64,000 nucleotides of DNA from an uncultured Paenibacillus sp. (GTDB lineage: Bacteria; Bacillota; Bacilli; Paenibacillales; Paenibacillaceae), in NCBI GenBank assembly GCA_937895345.1, contig CALAWP010000033.1, positions 99,357 to 163,356 on the forward strand. Reading direction: 5' to 3'. Under the pieces are notes generated by a model. The model did not search any database. It had not been told where the DNA came from and was given only the letters and a program-made list of their open reading frames with translations. Positions 32,984 to 40,800 of this stretch are shown here, piece after piece (position 1 is the stretch's first letter; each line of letters begins with the position of its first letter). Both the position numbers and the translations under genes were made by a program.

Positions 32984-33114
32984 GTTCTTTATTGAGAACA
33001 AAATCACCTATTAAACACGGTCATCAGCCTTTGTTATTCATACTATAAACGCTTGTAAATTATAGTGTTGTCAAGTTTTCGATTCTTTATGCACGGCTGT
33101 TCTTTAATGAGAAC
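32984..33114. promoter_or_regulatory. SinR-type operators E1 and E2 upstream of the lasso cluster
   Basis: E1 is GTTCTTTATTGAGAAC (32984..32999) and E2 is GTTCTTTAATGAGAAC (33099..33114), both with intact GTTCT/GAGAAC-type arms. They are 115 bp, close to 11 turns, apart, a spacing suited to looping. Between them is AT-rich DNA with a weaker GATTCTTTATGCAC. E2 is 73 bp before the cyclase start. They sit between divergent sinR and the lasso genes. Confidence 0.7.
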
Positions 33115-33186
33115 AAGCGATTCTAGCATAGTGCAAAAACAGGCAGTTGCGGCTCGGCGCGTCCGAACCGCGGGCAGGAGGAACTC

Positions 33187-35142
33187 ATGAGCGCCATAAC
33201 AGCAATTGTCGACTACAGGCGGGAAGGAATGCAGGTTGAACGGGGCATGCGGCTGATGAAAGAGCTGCGGCGGTATCCGGCGGATTACGAGCATGTCTGG
33301 CAGGACGGGGACGCGTTTCTCGGCTGCCGAGGGCAGCGGATTACGCCGGAATCGTTGAACGAGATATTGCCGTTGCGCGACCCGGCAAGCGGGCTGGTCA
33401 TCGCGGCGGACGCCATCATCGACAATCGGGAGGAGTTATTCGGACGGCTGGGCGTCCCGAGGACGGAACGGGCCGGCATGACGGACGGCGAACTTATCCT
33501 GATCGCTTATCGGCAGTGGGGGCTGGACGCTCCGAAATATTTGGTCGGAGATTTTGCGTTTGTCATCTGGGATCCGCGCGACAAAACATTGTTCGGAGCG
33601 AGAGACTTCACAGGCGCCCGGACGCTCTATTATACGCAGGCGGAGGACAGGGCTGCGTTCTGTACCGCGATTCATCCGCTGCTGGCGCTACCCGGCGCCA
33701 AACGGGGATTGAACGAAAGCTGGCTTGCCGAATTTCTGGCGATACCGATCACGACGGAGGCGGTGGATCTTCAAGCTACGGCGTATAACGGCATCGGACA
33801 GGCGCCGCCCGCTCACAGCTTTACGGTACGGGAAGGGCGCATCGAATTTGCAAAGTATGTAAGCCCGCTGCCGGAGACGAAGCTGAAGCTGCGCTCCGAC
33901 GGCGAATATGAAGAGGCGTTCCGCGACGTCTTCCGCACCGCGGTCGTTTCCAAGCTGCGGACTTTCCGGGAAGTAGGCGCCAATTTGAGCGGCGGACTCG
34001 ATTCGGGCTCCGTGGTCAGCTTTGCGGCGGCAGCGTTGCGGGAATCGAACAAAAAGCTGCATACGTTCAGCTACGTGCCCGTGGACGATTTCCGGGACTG
34101 GACGCCGCGAAGCCGCATGGCGAACGAGCGGGAGCAAATGATGGAAACGGCGCGGCATGTCGGCAACATACACGATCAATATTTTGCGTTTCCCGAACTG
34201 AATCCGTTGTCCGTCGTTGACGATTGGCTCGATATGATGGAGTCTCCCTATAAATTTTATGAAAATTCGTATTGGAAAAAAGGCATCTACGAAAATGCCC
34301 GCCGGCAAAACATCGGCGTACTGCTGTCAGGCAGCCGAGGCAACTGGACGATCTCGTGGGGACCCGCGCTCGATTATCATGCCAAGCTGCTGCGCGGCGC
34401 GAGATGGGCCCGGCTGTACCGGGAAATGACTCTGTACAGCGCCAATCTGGGCGTGGAGCGCTCGCGGCTGTACCCGGTTGTCGCCAAGAAGGCGTTCCCG
34501 TCGCTTGCGGGTCTATGGAAGAGGCTTCGCCGTCCGGATGCGCCGGAGGATTCGGACATTCCCCGATTGATCAATCCCGAATTTGCCAAGCGGACCGGCG
34601 TCTACGAGCGGCTGAAGGAGCACGGCTACGATTTTTGGGGAGATCCTTCCCAGAACGTCTACGAAGTGAGACGGAAGCAATTTGAAAAGCCTTATTATTG
34701 GACCGTCACCGGGACGGCCGGCTGCAAGCAATCGCTGAGATACGGCTTGTGGGAGCGCGATGCGACCAACGATTTGCGCGTCATCCGGTTTTGCCTGTCG
34801 GTGCCGGAAGACCAATTCGTCAGGAACGGTTACGGCCGGTCGCTCATCCGCCGGGCGACGCGCGATTACTTGCCCGACGCGGTCCGGCTGAATCAGAAGG
34901 TTCGCGGCATTCAAGGGGCGGACGGCCTTCACCGGATGCTGCCGGCATGGAACGGATTGCTCGACGAATGGCAGGCGCTGGTCGACGACGCATCTGTCGC
35001 GCCGTATTTGAACCGCCCCGAGCTGATAAGGGCGCTCGAGACCGTGCGCCGGGAGCCTCGCCCCGAGCTGGTGTTCGACACCGATTTCCGTCTGCTCATG
35101 AGGGGACTTATTTTTCGGCGATTTATGCATCGGCATGCCTAA
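33187..35142 (+). CDS. padeC: lasso peptide macrolactam synthetase (asparagine synthase-like)
   Basis: This 651-residue ATP-dependent lasso cyclase adenylates the ring Asp or Glu side chain and closes the macrolactam with the peptide N-terminus. It has the asparagine synthase layout: an N-terminal Ntn-like domain lacking the catalytic Cys2 (starts MSAITAIVDY), with GDFAFVIWDPRDKTLFGARD, then the PP-loop SGGLDSGS at 268-275. Loss of Cys2 is usual in lasso cyclases, which do not hydrolyse glutamine. It precedes the precursor gene by 28 bp, the order seen in kinase-containing Firmicute clusters. GCAGGAGG lies just before ATG. Confidence 0.92.
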   Translation: MSAITAIVDYRREGMQVERGMRLMKELRRYPADYEHVWQDGDAFLGCRGQRITPESLNEILPLRDPASGLVIAADAIIDNREELFGRLGVPRTERAGMTDGELILIAYRQWGLDAPKYLVGDFAFVIWDPRDKTLFGARDFTGARTLYYTQAEDRAAFCTAIHPLLALPGAKRGLNESWLAEFLAIPITTEAVDLQATAYNGIGQAPPAHSFTVREGRIEFAKYVSPLPETKLKLRSDGEYEEAFRDVFRTAVVSKLRTFREVGANLSGGLDSGSVVSFAAAALRESNKKLHTFSYVPVDDFRDWTPRSRMANEREQMMETARHVGNIHDQYFAFPELNPLSVVDDWLDMMESPYKFYENSYWKKGIYENARRQNIGVLLSGSRGNWTISWGPALDYHAKLLRGARWARLYREMTLYSANLGVERSRLYPVVAKKAFPSLAGLWKRLRRPDAPEDSDIPRLINPEFAKRTGVYERLKEHGYDFWGDPSQNVYEVRRKQFEKPYYWTVTGTAGCKQSLRYGLWERDATNDLRVIRFCLSVPEDQFVRNGYGRSLIRRATRDYLPDAVRLNQKVRGIQGADGLHRMLPAWNGLLDEWQALVDDASVAPYLNRPELIRALETVRREPRPELVFDTDFRLLMRGLIFRRFMHRHA

Positions 35143-35170
35143 GCGGCGGCGCTTGAAAGGAGGTGAGTTT

Positions 35171-35299
35171 ATGAACAAAAAGGCATGGCAGCAGCCAGCT
35201 CTGGAAGTGTTGAACGTGAACATGACGATGGCGGGACCTGGCATCAGAACGCCGGACGACATCCAGCCGGACCCGGAAGAATTGATTCATCACAGCTAG
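35171..35299 (+). CDS. padeA: lasso peptide precursor, paeninodin-type
   Basis: The 42-residue precursor has leader MNKKAWQQPALEVLNVNMTM and a 22-residue core beginning AGPGIRTPD and ending PEELIHHS. Leader features are the W-x-x-P-x-L RiPP-recognition motif (residues 6-11) and Thr at -2 relative to the cleavage site. The predicted ring joins the amine of Ala1 to the side chain of Asp9. The tail ends in Ser22, which the adjacent kinase likely phosphorylates. From memory paeninodin also begins AGPG, has TPD at 7-9, QPDP in the loop and a terminal phosphoserine, so this is a close new variant (Ile5-Arg6, Asp10-Ile11, ending HHS). Ribosome site GAAAGGAGGTGA is very strong. Confidence 0.95.
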   Translation: MNKKAWQQPALEVLNVNMTMAGPGIRTPDDIQPDPEELIHHS

Positions 35300-35340
35300 T
35301 ATCGTCATGATTGCCGCTTTATCGTTGTTGGAAGCCGGAT

Positions 35341-35366
35341 GCCCTTGTATGACTGCGTATGAGGGC
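35341..35366 (+). other. hairpin between lasso precursor and kinase genes
   Basis: GCCCTTGTA (35341..35349) pairs with TATGAGGGC (35358..35366) over nine base pairs including two G-U pairs, with an 8-nt loop. No T-run follows. It could act as a 3' stabiliser or processing site, keeping precursor mRNA more abundant than the enzymes downstream. Confidence 0.4.
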
Positions 35367-35409
35367 CCCTTCCTTCACCATCTGATCAGAGAGCTTGGGG
35401 TGATCCCGT

Positions 35410-36342
35410 TTGCTATCCGTACAAACCGCGTTTAAATACCGATCGTTCGGCATGCTTATCGAAAGCGAATACGAGCTGCCGGAATTGCCGCCGGCCTTGG
35501 AGACCGGAGCGGCGGAGGAAGCCGATCTACGGATCGGCGCCGCCGAGCTGGCGGATCGCTGGGAGCAGGCACAAATTTGCAACGACTATTTGGCCTTGCT
35601 CGATGGCTCCGCACTCGTTCGCATCCCCGGCACCGCCGTCTTCGAAATGCGGGAAGGCCGCGAGTTGGCCGTTTCCGTTGCCCCGAACGCCGACCTGGAC
35701 AAAGTCAGGCTCTACGTGCTGGGCACCTGCATGGGGATCGTCCTCATGCAGCGCAAAGTGCTGCCGCTGCACGGCAGCGCCATTGCCGTTGACGGCAAGG
35801 CTTATGCGATCGTCGGCATGTCCGGCGCCGGCAAGTCGACGCTGGCGGCGCATCTCGTCATGAGCGGGTACCGGCTCGCCAGCGACGATCTGATCGCGGT
35901 TCGTTTCGGGGAAGATGGCCGGCCGTATGCGATGCCGGCTTATCCGCAGCAAAAAATATGGCAGGAGTCGTTGGAGCTGCTGGGCATGAGCAAGACGGGC
36001 CTGCGGCCTCTCGCCGATCGCGAAACGAAATTTTCCGTTCCGGTGCGGGAACGGTTCTGTTCCGATCCGCTGCCTCTTGCCGGCATATTCGAACTCGTCA
36101 AATCCGATAAAATTGCAGCCGTCGAACCGATCGCAGGCCTGGAGCGGTTCCAGACGCTGCTTAAGCATACATTTCGCGGGTCGCTGCTGAAGCGGCTCGG
36201 ATTGATGGAATGGCATTTTCAAACGTCGGCGGCATTCGCGGGCCGTCTGCCGATGCATCGGCTGTACAGGCCGGCCGCGGACGATTCCGTCCGGGAGCTC
36301 GCCGCCCGTTTGCTGGAAACGATCGACAAGGAGGAAAATTGA
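35410..36342 (+). CDS. padeK: HPr kinase-like lasso peptide kinase
   Basis: This 310-residue P-loop kinase is related to HPr kinase/phosphorylase. In the paeninodin system such a kinase phosphorylates the C-terminal Ser of the precursor. Features are KVLPLHGSAIAV with the catalytic-type His121, Walker A GMSGAGKST at 136-144, and LASDDLIAV at 157-163. The N-terminal 110 residues form the substrate-binding extension (YELPELPP...RIPGTAVFEMREGREL). Start is TTG 35410, seven bases after GGGGTG. Its stop abuts the PqqD ATG. A truncated paralogue lies at 38.9 kb. Confidence 0.9.
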   Translation: MLSVQTAFKYRSFGMLIESEYELPELPPALETGAAEEADLRIGAAELADRWEQAQICNDYLALLDGSALVRIPGTAVFEMREGRELAVSVAPNADLDKVRLYVLGTCMGIVLMQRKVLPLHGSAIAVDGKAYAIVGMSGAGKSTLAAHLVMSGYRLASDDLIAVRFGEDGRPYAMPAYPQQKIWQESLELLGMSKTGLRPLADRETKFSVPVRERFCSDPLPLAGIFELVKSDKIAAVEPIAGLERFQTLLKHTFRGSLLKRLGLMEWHFQTSAAFAGRLPMHRLYRPAADDSVRELAARLLETIDKEEN

Positions 36343-36660
36343 ATGTCCCAATCGACAGAGCTTGTTTTATCCGACCGCGTATCGGCCTGCGACCAAAATA
36401 TTGTCAGCGATATGGGCGGAGAGAAGGTTATGCTGAGCGTCCGCAACGGCAATTATTACAACTTGGGAAGAATCGGAGGAAGAATATGGGAGCTGATCGA
36501 AGAAGAAACGCCGATCGGACAGGTCGTCGAACGGCTTCTGGAGGAATACGAAGTCGACGCGGACGAATGCGCCAGCCAGGTGCTTTCCTTTTTAGAACAT
36601 TTGCGGAAGGAAGGTCTTATCCTTGTTCATGAGGAAGCTGAGGATTCTGTTCTCGCTTGA
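36343..36660 (+). CDS. padeB1: PqqD-like RiPP recognition element (lasso B1)
   Basis: This 105-residue PqqD-fold protein binds the leader and delivers the precursor to the B2 protease. Visible features are GGEKVMLSVRNGNYYNLGRIGGRIWELIEE, a typical beta hairpin plus helix, and VVERLLEEYEVDADECASQVLSFLEHLRKEGLI. In Firmicute lasso clusters B1 and B2 are separate genes, as here. ATG directly follows the kinase stop and uses AAGGAGGAAAA. It overlaps the B2 gene by 32-38 nt. Confidence 0.92.
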   Translation: MSQSTELVLSDRVSACDQNIVSDMGGEKVMLSVRNGNYYNLGRIGGRIWELIEEETPIGQVVERLLEEYEVDADECASQVLSFLEHLRKEGLILVHEEAEDSVLA

Positions 36661-37072
36661 CCGCCGGACGCTGCTGCTGTTCGCCGAGGCGTTCGGCCAG
36701 CTCGGCCTTGCCAAGCTGCAATTGCTGCGGCCGTTTGCCAAAGTGGCGAAATCGCTGGGCGACAAGCGGGAAGAAACGCCTCGCGATTGCGGCAAGGAAG
36801 AGCTGGCCACCCTGAAGCGCGTCTCGTCGGCGATCGGCGTCATGAGCCGGTATACGCCCTGGGACAGCAAATGTCTCGTCCAGGCGGTTGCCGGCATGCG
36901 GATGCTGGAGCGGCGGCGCATATCGAGCACGCTATATCTCGGCACCGCAAAGGACGAGCAGGGCAAGCTGATCGCCCACGCTTGGCTGCGAAGCGGGCCG
37001 CTGTACGTGAGCGGCGGCGAAGTTAGAAAACAATTCGTCGTGGTGGAGATGTTTGCCAGAACGGCCGGCTAG
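36623..37072 (+). CDS. padeB2: lasso peptide leader protease, transglutaminase-like (B2)
   Basis: This 149-residue cysteine protease of the transglutaminase fold (lasso B2, PF13471) cuts the leader after the MTM segment, before Ala21. The catalytic Cys is in PWDSKCLVQAVAGMRML (residue 84 from TTG) and the His in LIAHAWL (119). The remaining triad acid is not obvious by eye. TTG 36623 is eight bases from AAGGAAGG and ATG 36629 is fourteen; either may be used. It overlaps B1, indicating coupled translation. Confidence 0.9.
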   Translation: MFMRKLRILFSLDRRTLLLFAEAFGQLGLAKLQLLRPFAKVAKSLGDKREETPRDCGKEELATLKRVSSAIGVMSRYTPWDSKCLVQAVAGMRMLERRRISSTLYLGTAKDEQGKLIAHAWLRSGPLYVSGGEVRKQFVVVEMFARTAG

Positions 37073-37102
37073 CTGCGGCCGGCCGGCCGAAGGAGCATAG
37101 GA

Positions 37103-38914
37103 ATGAAATACGTATGGCATTACATAAAAGGGCTTTACGCATTTTCCGGGCCCGCCTTGTATATCAACATTGCGGGCCTGGCCGCGGGAAGCTTGCTCGA
37201 AAGCGTCGGCTTGCTGATGCTCGTGCCGTTGCTGGGGCTGATCGGAATCGTCAGCGTCGGCATCGGCGACGGCTGGTTGGGCCGGGCTGCCGAATGGCTG
37301 GACGCCTATGAACCGTTGCAAGCGCTTCTGCTGGTGCTCGCGGTCTACATCGCGGCATCGTTCGGCCAGCAAATGCTGCAGCGGCTGGTCATGATCCGCA
37401 ATGCGGAATTTCAGCAGCGCTTCGCCAACCATCTGAGGCTGGAAATTTACCGGCTTCTGCTGGACGCCGAATGGCCCTTTTATTTGCGGAAGCGCGGCTC
37501 CGATCTGGTCAATCTGATGACGACCGAGCTGGCGCGAGTGATCGGCGCGGTCAACCTTGTGACGCAGCTGGCGTCGTCGCTGATCTTTACGATCGTGCAA
37601 ATCGCCGTAGCGCTGCTGCTGTCGCCTTCGTTGACCGTATTTGTTCTCGTGTGCGGGGCCGGACTCGGCATCCTGTCCAGAAGATTTATCCGGAAAGCCA
37701 GAGAACTCGGCAGCCAGACGTCGGAGCACGCCAGACATTACATGTCGGGGATCGCCGACGGCTTCAACGGCATGAAGGACATTAAGAGCAATACGCTGGA
37801 GCCGACGCGGCTCGCTTGGCTCGAAGGGCTGACTGAACGGATGGCGCAGGAGCAGCTGTCCTATGTCCGCCTCCGGATGAATTCCCAGCTCGTTTATAAG
37901 GGCAGCTCGGCATTGCTGATCGCGGCGTTTATATTGGCGTGCTTTGCGCTTTTTCAAACGCAAGGGGCGCAGCTGCTCGCCATTACGGCCATATTTGCCC
38001 GGTTGTGGCCGCAGTTTACGTCGATCCAGTCCAATATGCAGCAGCTGTATGCGATGATTCCGGCTTGCAAGGCCGTGTACGAGCTGCAGGAGGAGAGCCG
38101 GAAGGCGGCGGAGAGGCCGGTTTCGCTCCAGAACGGAGGCGCGCATGCGGGCGCGCCGCTGCCGGTCGGCCGCGGCATCGCGTGCCGAGGCGTCAGCTTC
38201 CGTTACGACAAAGGGGCGGAAGAAGCGACGCTGGACCGTATCGATCTCATTATTCCGGCGAACCGGATGACCGCCATCGCGGGCGCTTCCGGTGCAGGCA
38301 AAAGCACGCTGATCGACTTGATTATGGGGCTGATCAAGCCGGACGAAGGCCGCATCCTCGTCGACGGCGAAGAAATCGGGGGGGAGCGGCTGCTGGCATA
38401 CCGGCAATCGATCAGCTATGTGCCCCAGGATCCGTTTCTCTTCAACGCGACGATCCGCGACAATATTTCGATGCTCCGGAAGGACGCGACGGAAGAGGAA
38501 ATATGGGAGGCGCTGGAGTTCGCCTCCTGCGCCGAATTCGTGCGCAGCCTTCCCGACGGGCTCGACACCGTGATCGGAGACCGCGGCGTCAGGCTGTCGG
38601 GCGGCGAGCGCCAGCGGCTCGTGCTGGCGAGGGCGATCATTCGTCGACCGTCCGTGCTCGTTCTGGACGAAGCGACCAGCGCGCTCGACGCCGGCAATGA
38701 AGCGCGCATTCAGGAAGCGATCGACCGGCTGAAAGGCTCGATGACGGTCATCGTCGTCGCGCACCGGCTGACGACGATCCGCAATGCGGATCAGGTCATT
38801 GTGATGAACCGCGGCAGAGTGGCGGAGCAAGGCGATTACGCGACTTTGGCGGCGGACGCCGGCAGCCTGTTCGGCCGGTTGTTGAACAGCCAATTCAAGG
38901 AAGCGAGCGCTTAA
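37103..38914 (+). CDS. padeD: lasso peptide ABC exporter (fused TMD-NBD)
   Basis: This 603-residue half-transporter would export the mature lasso peptide and give self-immunity. About six transmembrane helices lie within residues 15-305. The NBD has Walker A GASGAGKST (394-402), Q-loop VPQDPF, signature LSGGERQR (498-505), Walker B VLVLDEATSALD (518-529) and H-loop VAHRLTTIR. There is no C39 peptidase domain, as expected because B2 removes the leader. It is the fifth gene after the cyclase. Cargo is assigned by context. Confidence 0.9.
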   Translation: MKYVWHYIKGLYAFSGPALYINIAGLAAGSLLESVGLLMLVPLLGLIGIVSVGIGDGWLGRAAEWLDAYEPLQALLLVLAVYIAASFGQQMLQRLVMIRNAEFQQRFANHLRLEIYRLLLDAEWPFYLRKRGSDLVNLMTTELARVIGAVNLVTQLASSLIFTIVQIAVALLLSPSLTVFVLVCGAGLGILSRRFIRKARELGSQTSEHARHYMSGIADGFNGMKDIKSNTLEPTRLAWLEGLTERMAQEQLSYVRLRMNSQLVYKGSSALLIAAFILACFALFQTQGAQLLAITAIFARLWPQFTSIQSNMQQLYAMIPACKAVYELQEESRKAAERPVSLQNGGAHAGAPLPVGRGIACRGVSFRYDKGAEEATLDRIDLIIPANRMTAIAGASGAGKSTLIDLIMGLIKPDEGRILVDGEEIGGERLLAYRQSISYVPQDPFLFNATIRDNISMLRKDATEEEIWEALEFASCAEFVRSLPDGLDTVIGDRGVRLSGGERQRLVLARAIIRRPSVLVLDEATSALDAGNEARIQEAIDRLKGSMTVIVVAHRLTTIRNADQVIVMNRGRVAEQGDYATLAADAGSLFGRLLNSQFKEASA

Positions 38915-38922
38915 ACGAGGTG

Positions 38923-39306
38923 ATGGCCGTGGCAGTTGCCGCCAAATTGTTGTACGAAGCCGGCGGATTGATTATAGCAAGCGATATCCCGCTGCCAAAG
39001 CTTGACCGCTCCGCCGGGGTCAAGGTTGGCGGGCCGGATATTGAAATTACGCTGGACCCGTTTCTCAAAAACGGAGCCGATCCCGCTTCGCGCGCGCTGC
39101 CCGGGGACGTCCGGTCTATTACGCTGCGCATTCCGGATGCCGGCGTATTCCGGATGCTGAAGGGGACGCGCATTGCGGTATCCCCGTATGCGGGGGCGGA
39201 CGAGGAGCTGGTGGAGAACGTCGTGCTCGGTCCGTGTCTGGACATGCTCCTGTTCCAGCGGGGAGCGGCGAAGGAAGCGGCCGTATGCGGGGAGGCGGGA
39301 ATGTGA
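38923..39306 (+). CDS. truncated HPr kinase-like protein lacking the P-loop
   Basis: The 127 residues from ATG 38923 align with the N-terminal extension of the kinase at 35.4 kb: LLYEAGGLIIASDIPLPKL with KYRSFGMLIESEYELPEL, then LRIPDAGVFRMLKGTRIAVSPYAGADEELVENVVLGPCLDMLLFQRG with its equivalent. It stops just where the kinase continues into LPLHGSA and the Walker A. It thus keeps only the putative substrate-binding part. It could be a decaying duplicate or a separate binding subunit. GTG 38929 has better spacing from GAGG than ATG 38923. Its stop overlaps the next GTG. Confidence 0.75.
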   Translation: MAVAVAAKLLYEAGGLIIASDIPLPKLDRSAGVKVGGPDIEITLDPFLKNGADPASRALPGDVRSITLRIPDAGVFRMLKGTRIAVSPYAGADEELVENVVLGPCLDMLLFQRGAAKEAAVCGEAGM

Positions 39307-39626
39307 TCCGCCGTCAGGAGCTGCTGCCGCCCGGCGTTGCGGACGAGACGCTGTCCGCCCATTTGAGAGTCGTCCGCACGCAAGGCTGGCTGACTTGCGA
39401 AACGGAAGACGCGACGGTGCTGTTCCGGTCGGAGGACGGCAGCGTTCGCGAGCTCGATCCGTTCGAAAGCCGCATATGGAAACATATCGGCGAGCCCGAA
39501 ACGGTGGGGAAGGTCGTCAACTTGATGCTTGACGAATGCGGTCTCGACCGTCCTTCCTGCGAAGCGCGCGTGTTCGCCTCGCTGGCGGAGATGTCCGACG
39601 GCAAGCTCGTCGTCTTTTGCCTGTAA
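39303..39626 (+). CDS. second PqqD-like protein of the lasso cluster
   Basis: This 107-residue protein starts at GTG 39303, overlapping the upstream stop and preceded by GGGGAGGCGGGAA. LRVVRTQGWLTCETEDATVLFRSEDGSVRELDPFESRIWKHIGEPETVGKVVNLMLDECGLDRPSCEARVFASLAEMSDGKLV has the PqqD beta-hairpin and helices but diverges from B1. Together with the truncated kinase it forms a degenerate K-B1 pair downstream of the exporter. It may bind the same leader, another peptide, or nothing. Confidence 0.72.
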   Translation: MIRRQELLPPGVADETLSAHLRVVRTQGWLTCETEDATVLFRSEDGSVRELDPFESRIWKHIGEPETVGKVVNLMLDECGLDRPSCEARVFASLAEMSDGKLVVFCL

Positions 39627-39718
39627 TCCGAACCGACCGCCGCTGTCCCGCCACATTTGCATCGCCGCCCGGTCTGTACTAAGCTGAGAAGAGCTACGGG
39701 AGATCGAGGGGTGATCAG

Positions 39719-40486
39719 TTGGAGCTTTTTGCCGCGGCAACCGCCGCGTCGGCCGTCGCCGGATACGCGCTGTTCATCTGGCCGACGCAATGGGTGAAGA
39801 TCGAAACGGTTCGCTTCCCGCTCGGCATCGGGAAACGCATCTTGCAAATCAGCGATTTGCACGTCGATATGCTTCGCGTATCGCCACGCAGGCTCGAAGG
39901 CATTATCTCAAGCGCTGCGCCGGATTATATTATGCTGACGGGCGATTATACCTTCGACCCGCGCCGGCTTCCAAAGCTGGCGCGGTATTTGGAAGCGATC
40001 GCGGGAGGCGGCGTGCCGGCTTACGCGGTGCTGGGCAATCACGATTACGTGCTGCCCCGGATCGGCGAGCTGATCGCTCTGTTCAGCCGGCACGGCATCC
40101 GCGTGCTTCGCAACGAATCGGCGGAGCTGCCGGAATTCCGGCTCGTCGGGATCGACGATTTCAGCACGGGCCGAAGCCGGATCGGCAAGGCGATGAGCGG
40201 TGGGACGGCCGGCAAGCCGGTTCTGATCATCACACACGATCCGAACGCGGTGCTTTATATCCGCAAGCCGTTCGACTATTTAATGGCCGGTCATTTTCAC
40301 GGCAAGCAGCTGAACGTCCCCGGATTTTTCAAGCTCAAGCCGAAAGGCCCGCTGGCCGCCGCCGGCATTTACAAAGGGCTTCATCGGAGCGAATTCGGCA
40401 GCTTTTATATATCCAAAGGGATCGGGCAGGCCGGCGTCAACGCCAGATTTATGGTGCGCAGCGAGGTTACTTTGCACGAGCTGTAG
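39719..40486 (+). CDS. metallophosphoesterase (YkuE/YaeI-like)
   Basis: This 255-residue calcineurin-type phosphoesterase has the full metal motif set: ISDLH (D46, H48), TGDYTF (D76), VLGNHDY (N107, H108), ITHDP and AGHFHGKQLNVPG. A hydrophobic N-terminus (about 3-22) suggests a membrane anchor facing outside. Relatives act on cell-envelope lipids or nucleotides. Start is TTG 39719 after GAGGGGTGATCAG. Its link with the lasso operon is only positional, with 92 bp between. Confidence 0.85.
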   Translation: MELFAAATAASAVAGYALFIWPTQWVKIETVRFPLGIGKRILQISDLHVDMLRVSPRRLEGIISSAAPDYIMLTGDYTFDPRRLPKLARYLEAIAGGGVPAYAVLGNHDYVLPRIGELIALFSRHGIRVLRNESAELPEFRLVGIDDFSTGRSRIGKAMSGGTAGKPVLIITHDPNAVLYIRKPFDYLMAGHFHGKQLNVPGFFKLKPKGPLAAAGIYKGLHRSEFGSFYISKGIGQAGVNARFMVRSEVTLHEL

Positions 40487-40588
40487 CGCCGCCTCGGCGC
40501 CGTCCGCCGACGAGGAACGCGCTGAAGAGGGCAGCGGAACTGACCGCGGCCTTCTTCGGCGCGTTCGGCCGATCAATAAAATTTAGGA

Positions 40589-40617
40589 TTGACGAAGAAG
40601 CGAGCCGCTGTTAAGAT
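40589..40617 (+). promoter_or_regulatory. sigma-A promoter in the 40.5-41.0 kb intergenic region
   Basis: TTGACG (40589..40594), a 17-bp spacer and TAAGAT (40612..40617). It would start a transcript near 40624 that meets a terminator at 40711..40736 before any gene. Confidence 0.6.
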
Positions 40618-40623
40618 GATTAA

Positions 40624-40736
40624 TATCCGATTAGTCCTGTGGGAATTAGAGGGATTAAATCGCCGTTCATAGCTCAAGCCGTCTTTATAAGCCAATCGAC
40701 CGTATCTGCGGAGGTATTCGACTGCCTCTTTTTTTT
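40624..40736 (+). ncRNA. candidate small RNA with its own promoter and terminator
   Basis: About 113 nt lie between the promoter at 40589 and an intrinsic terminator: stem GAGGTA/TGCCTC (40711..40716 with 40723..40728, one G-U), loop TTCGAC, then eight T. A 5' stem can form between GATTAGTCC and GGGATTAAATC, and no ORF is present. I do not recognise a known family. It could be a free sRNA or a prematurely ended leader of the symporter mRNA. Confidence 0.45.
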
Positions 40737-40800
40737 GTTTTTCCAAGGGAGCAAACGTATTATTATATGTTGAACTAAAGAATCACACGAAACAAGCGGA

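Noticed and set aside
40768..40785. Possible SinR-type box (GTTGAACTAAAGAATC) before the symporter
   Set aside because: The left arm is wrong and only the TAAAGAA half matches.
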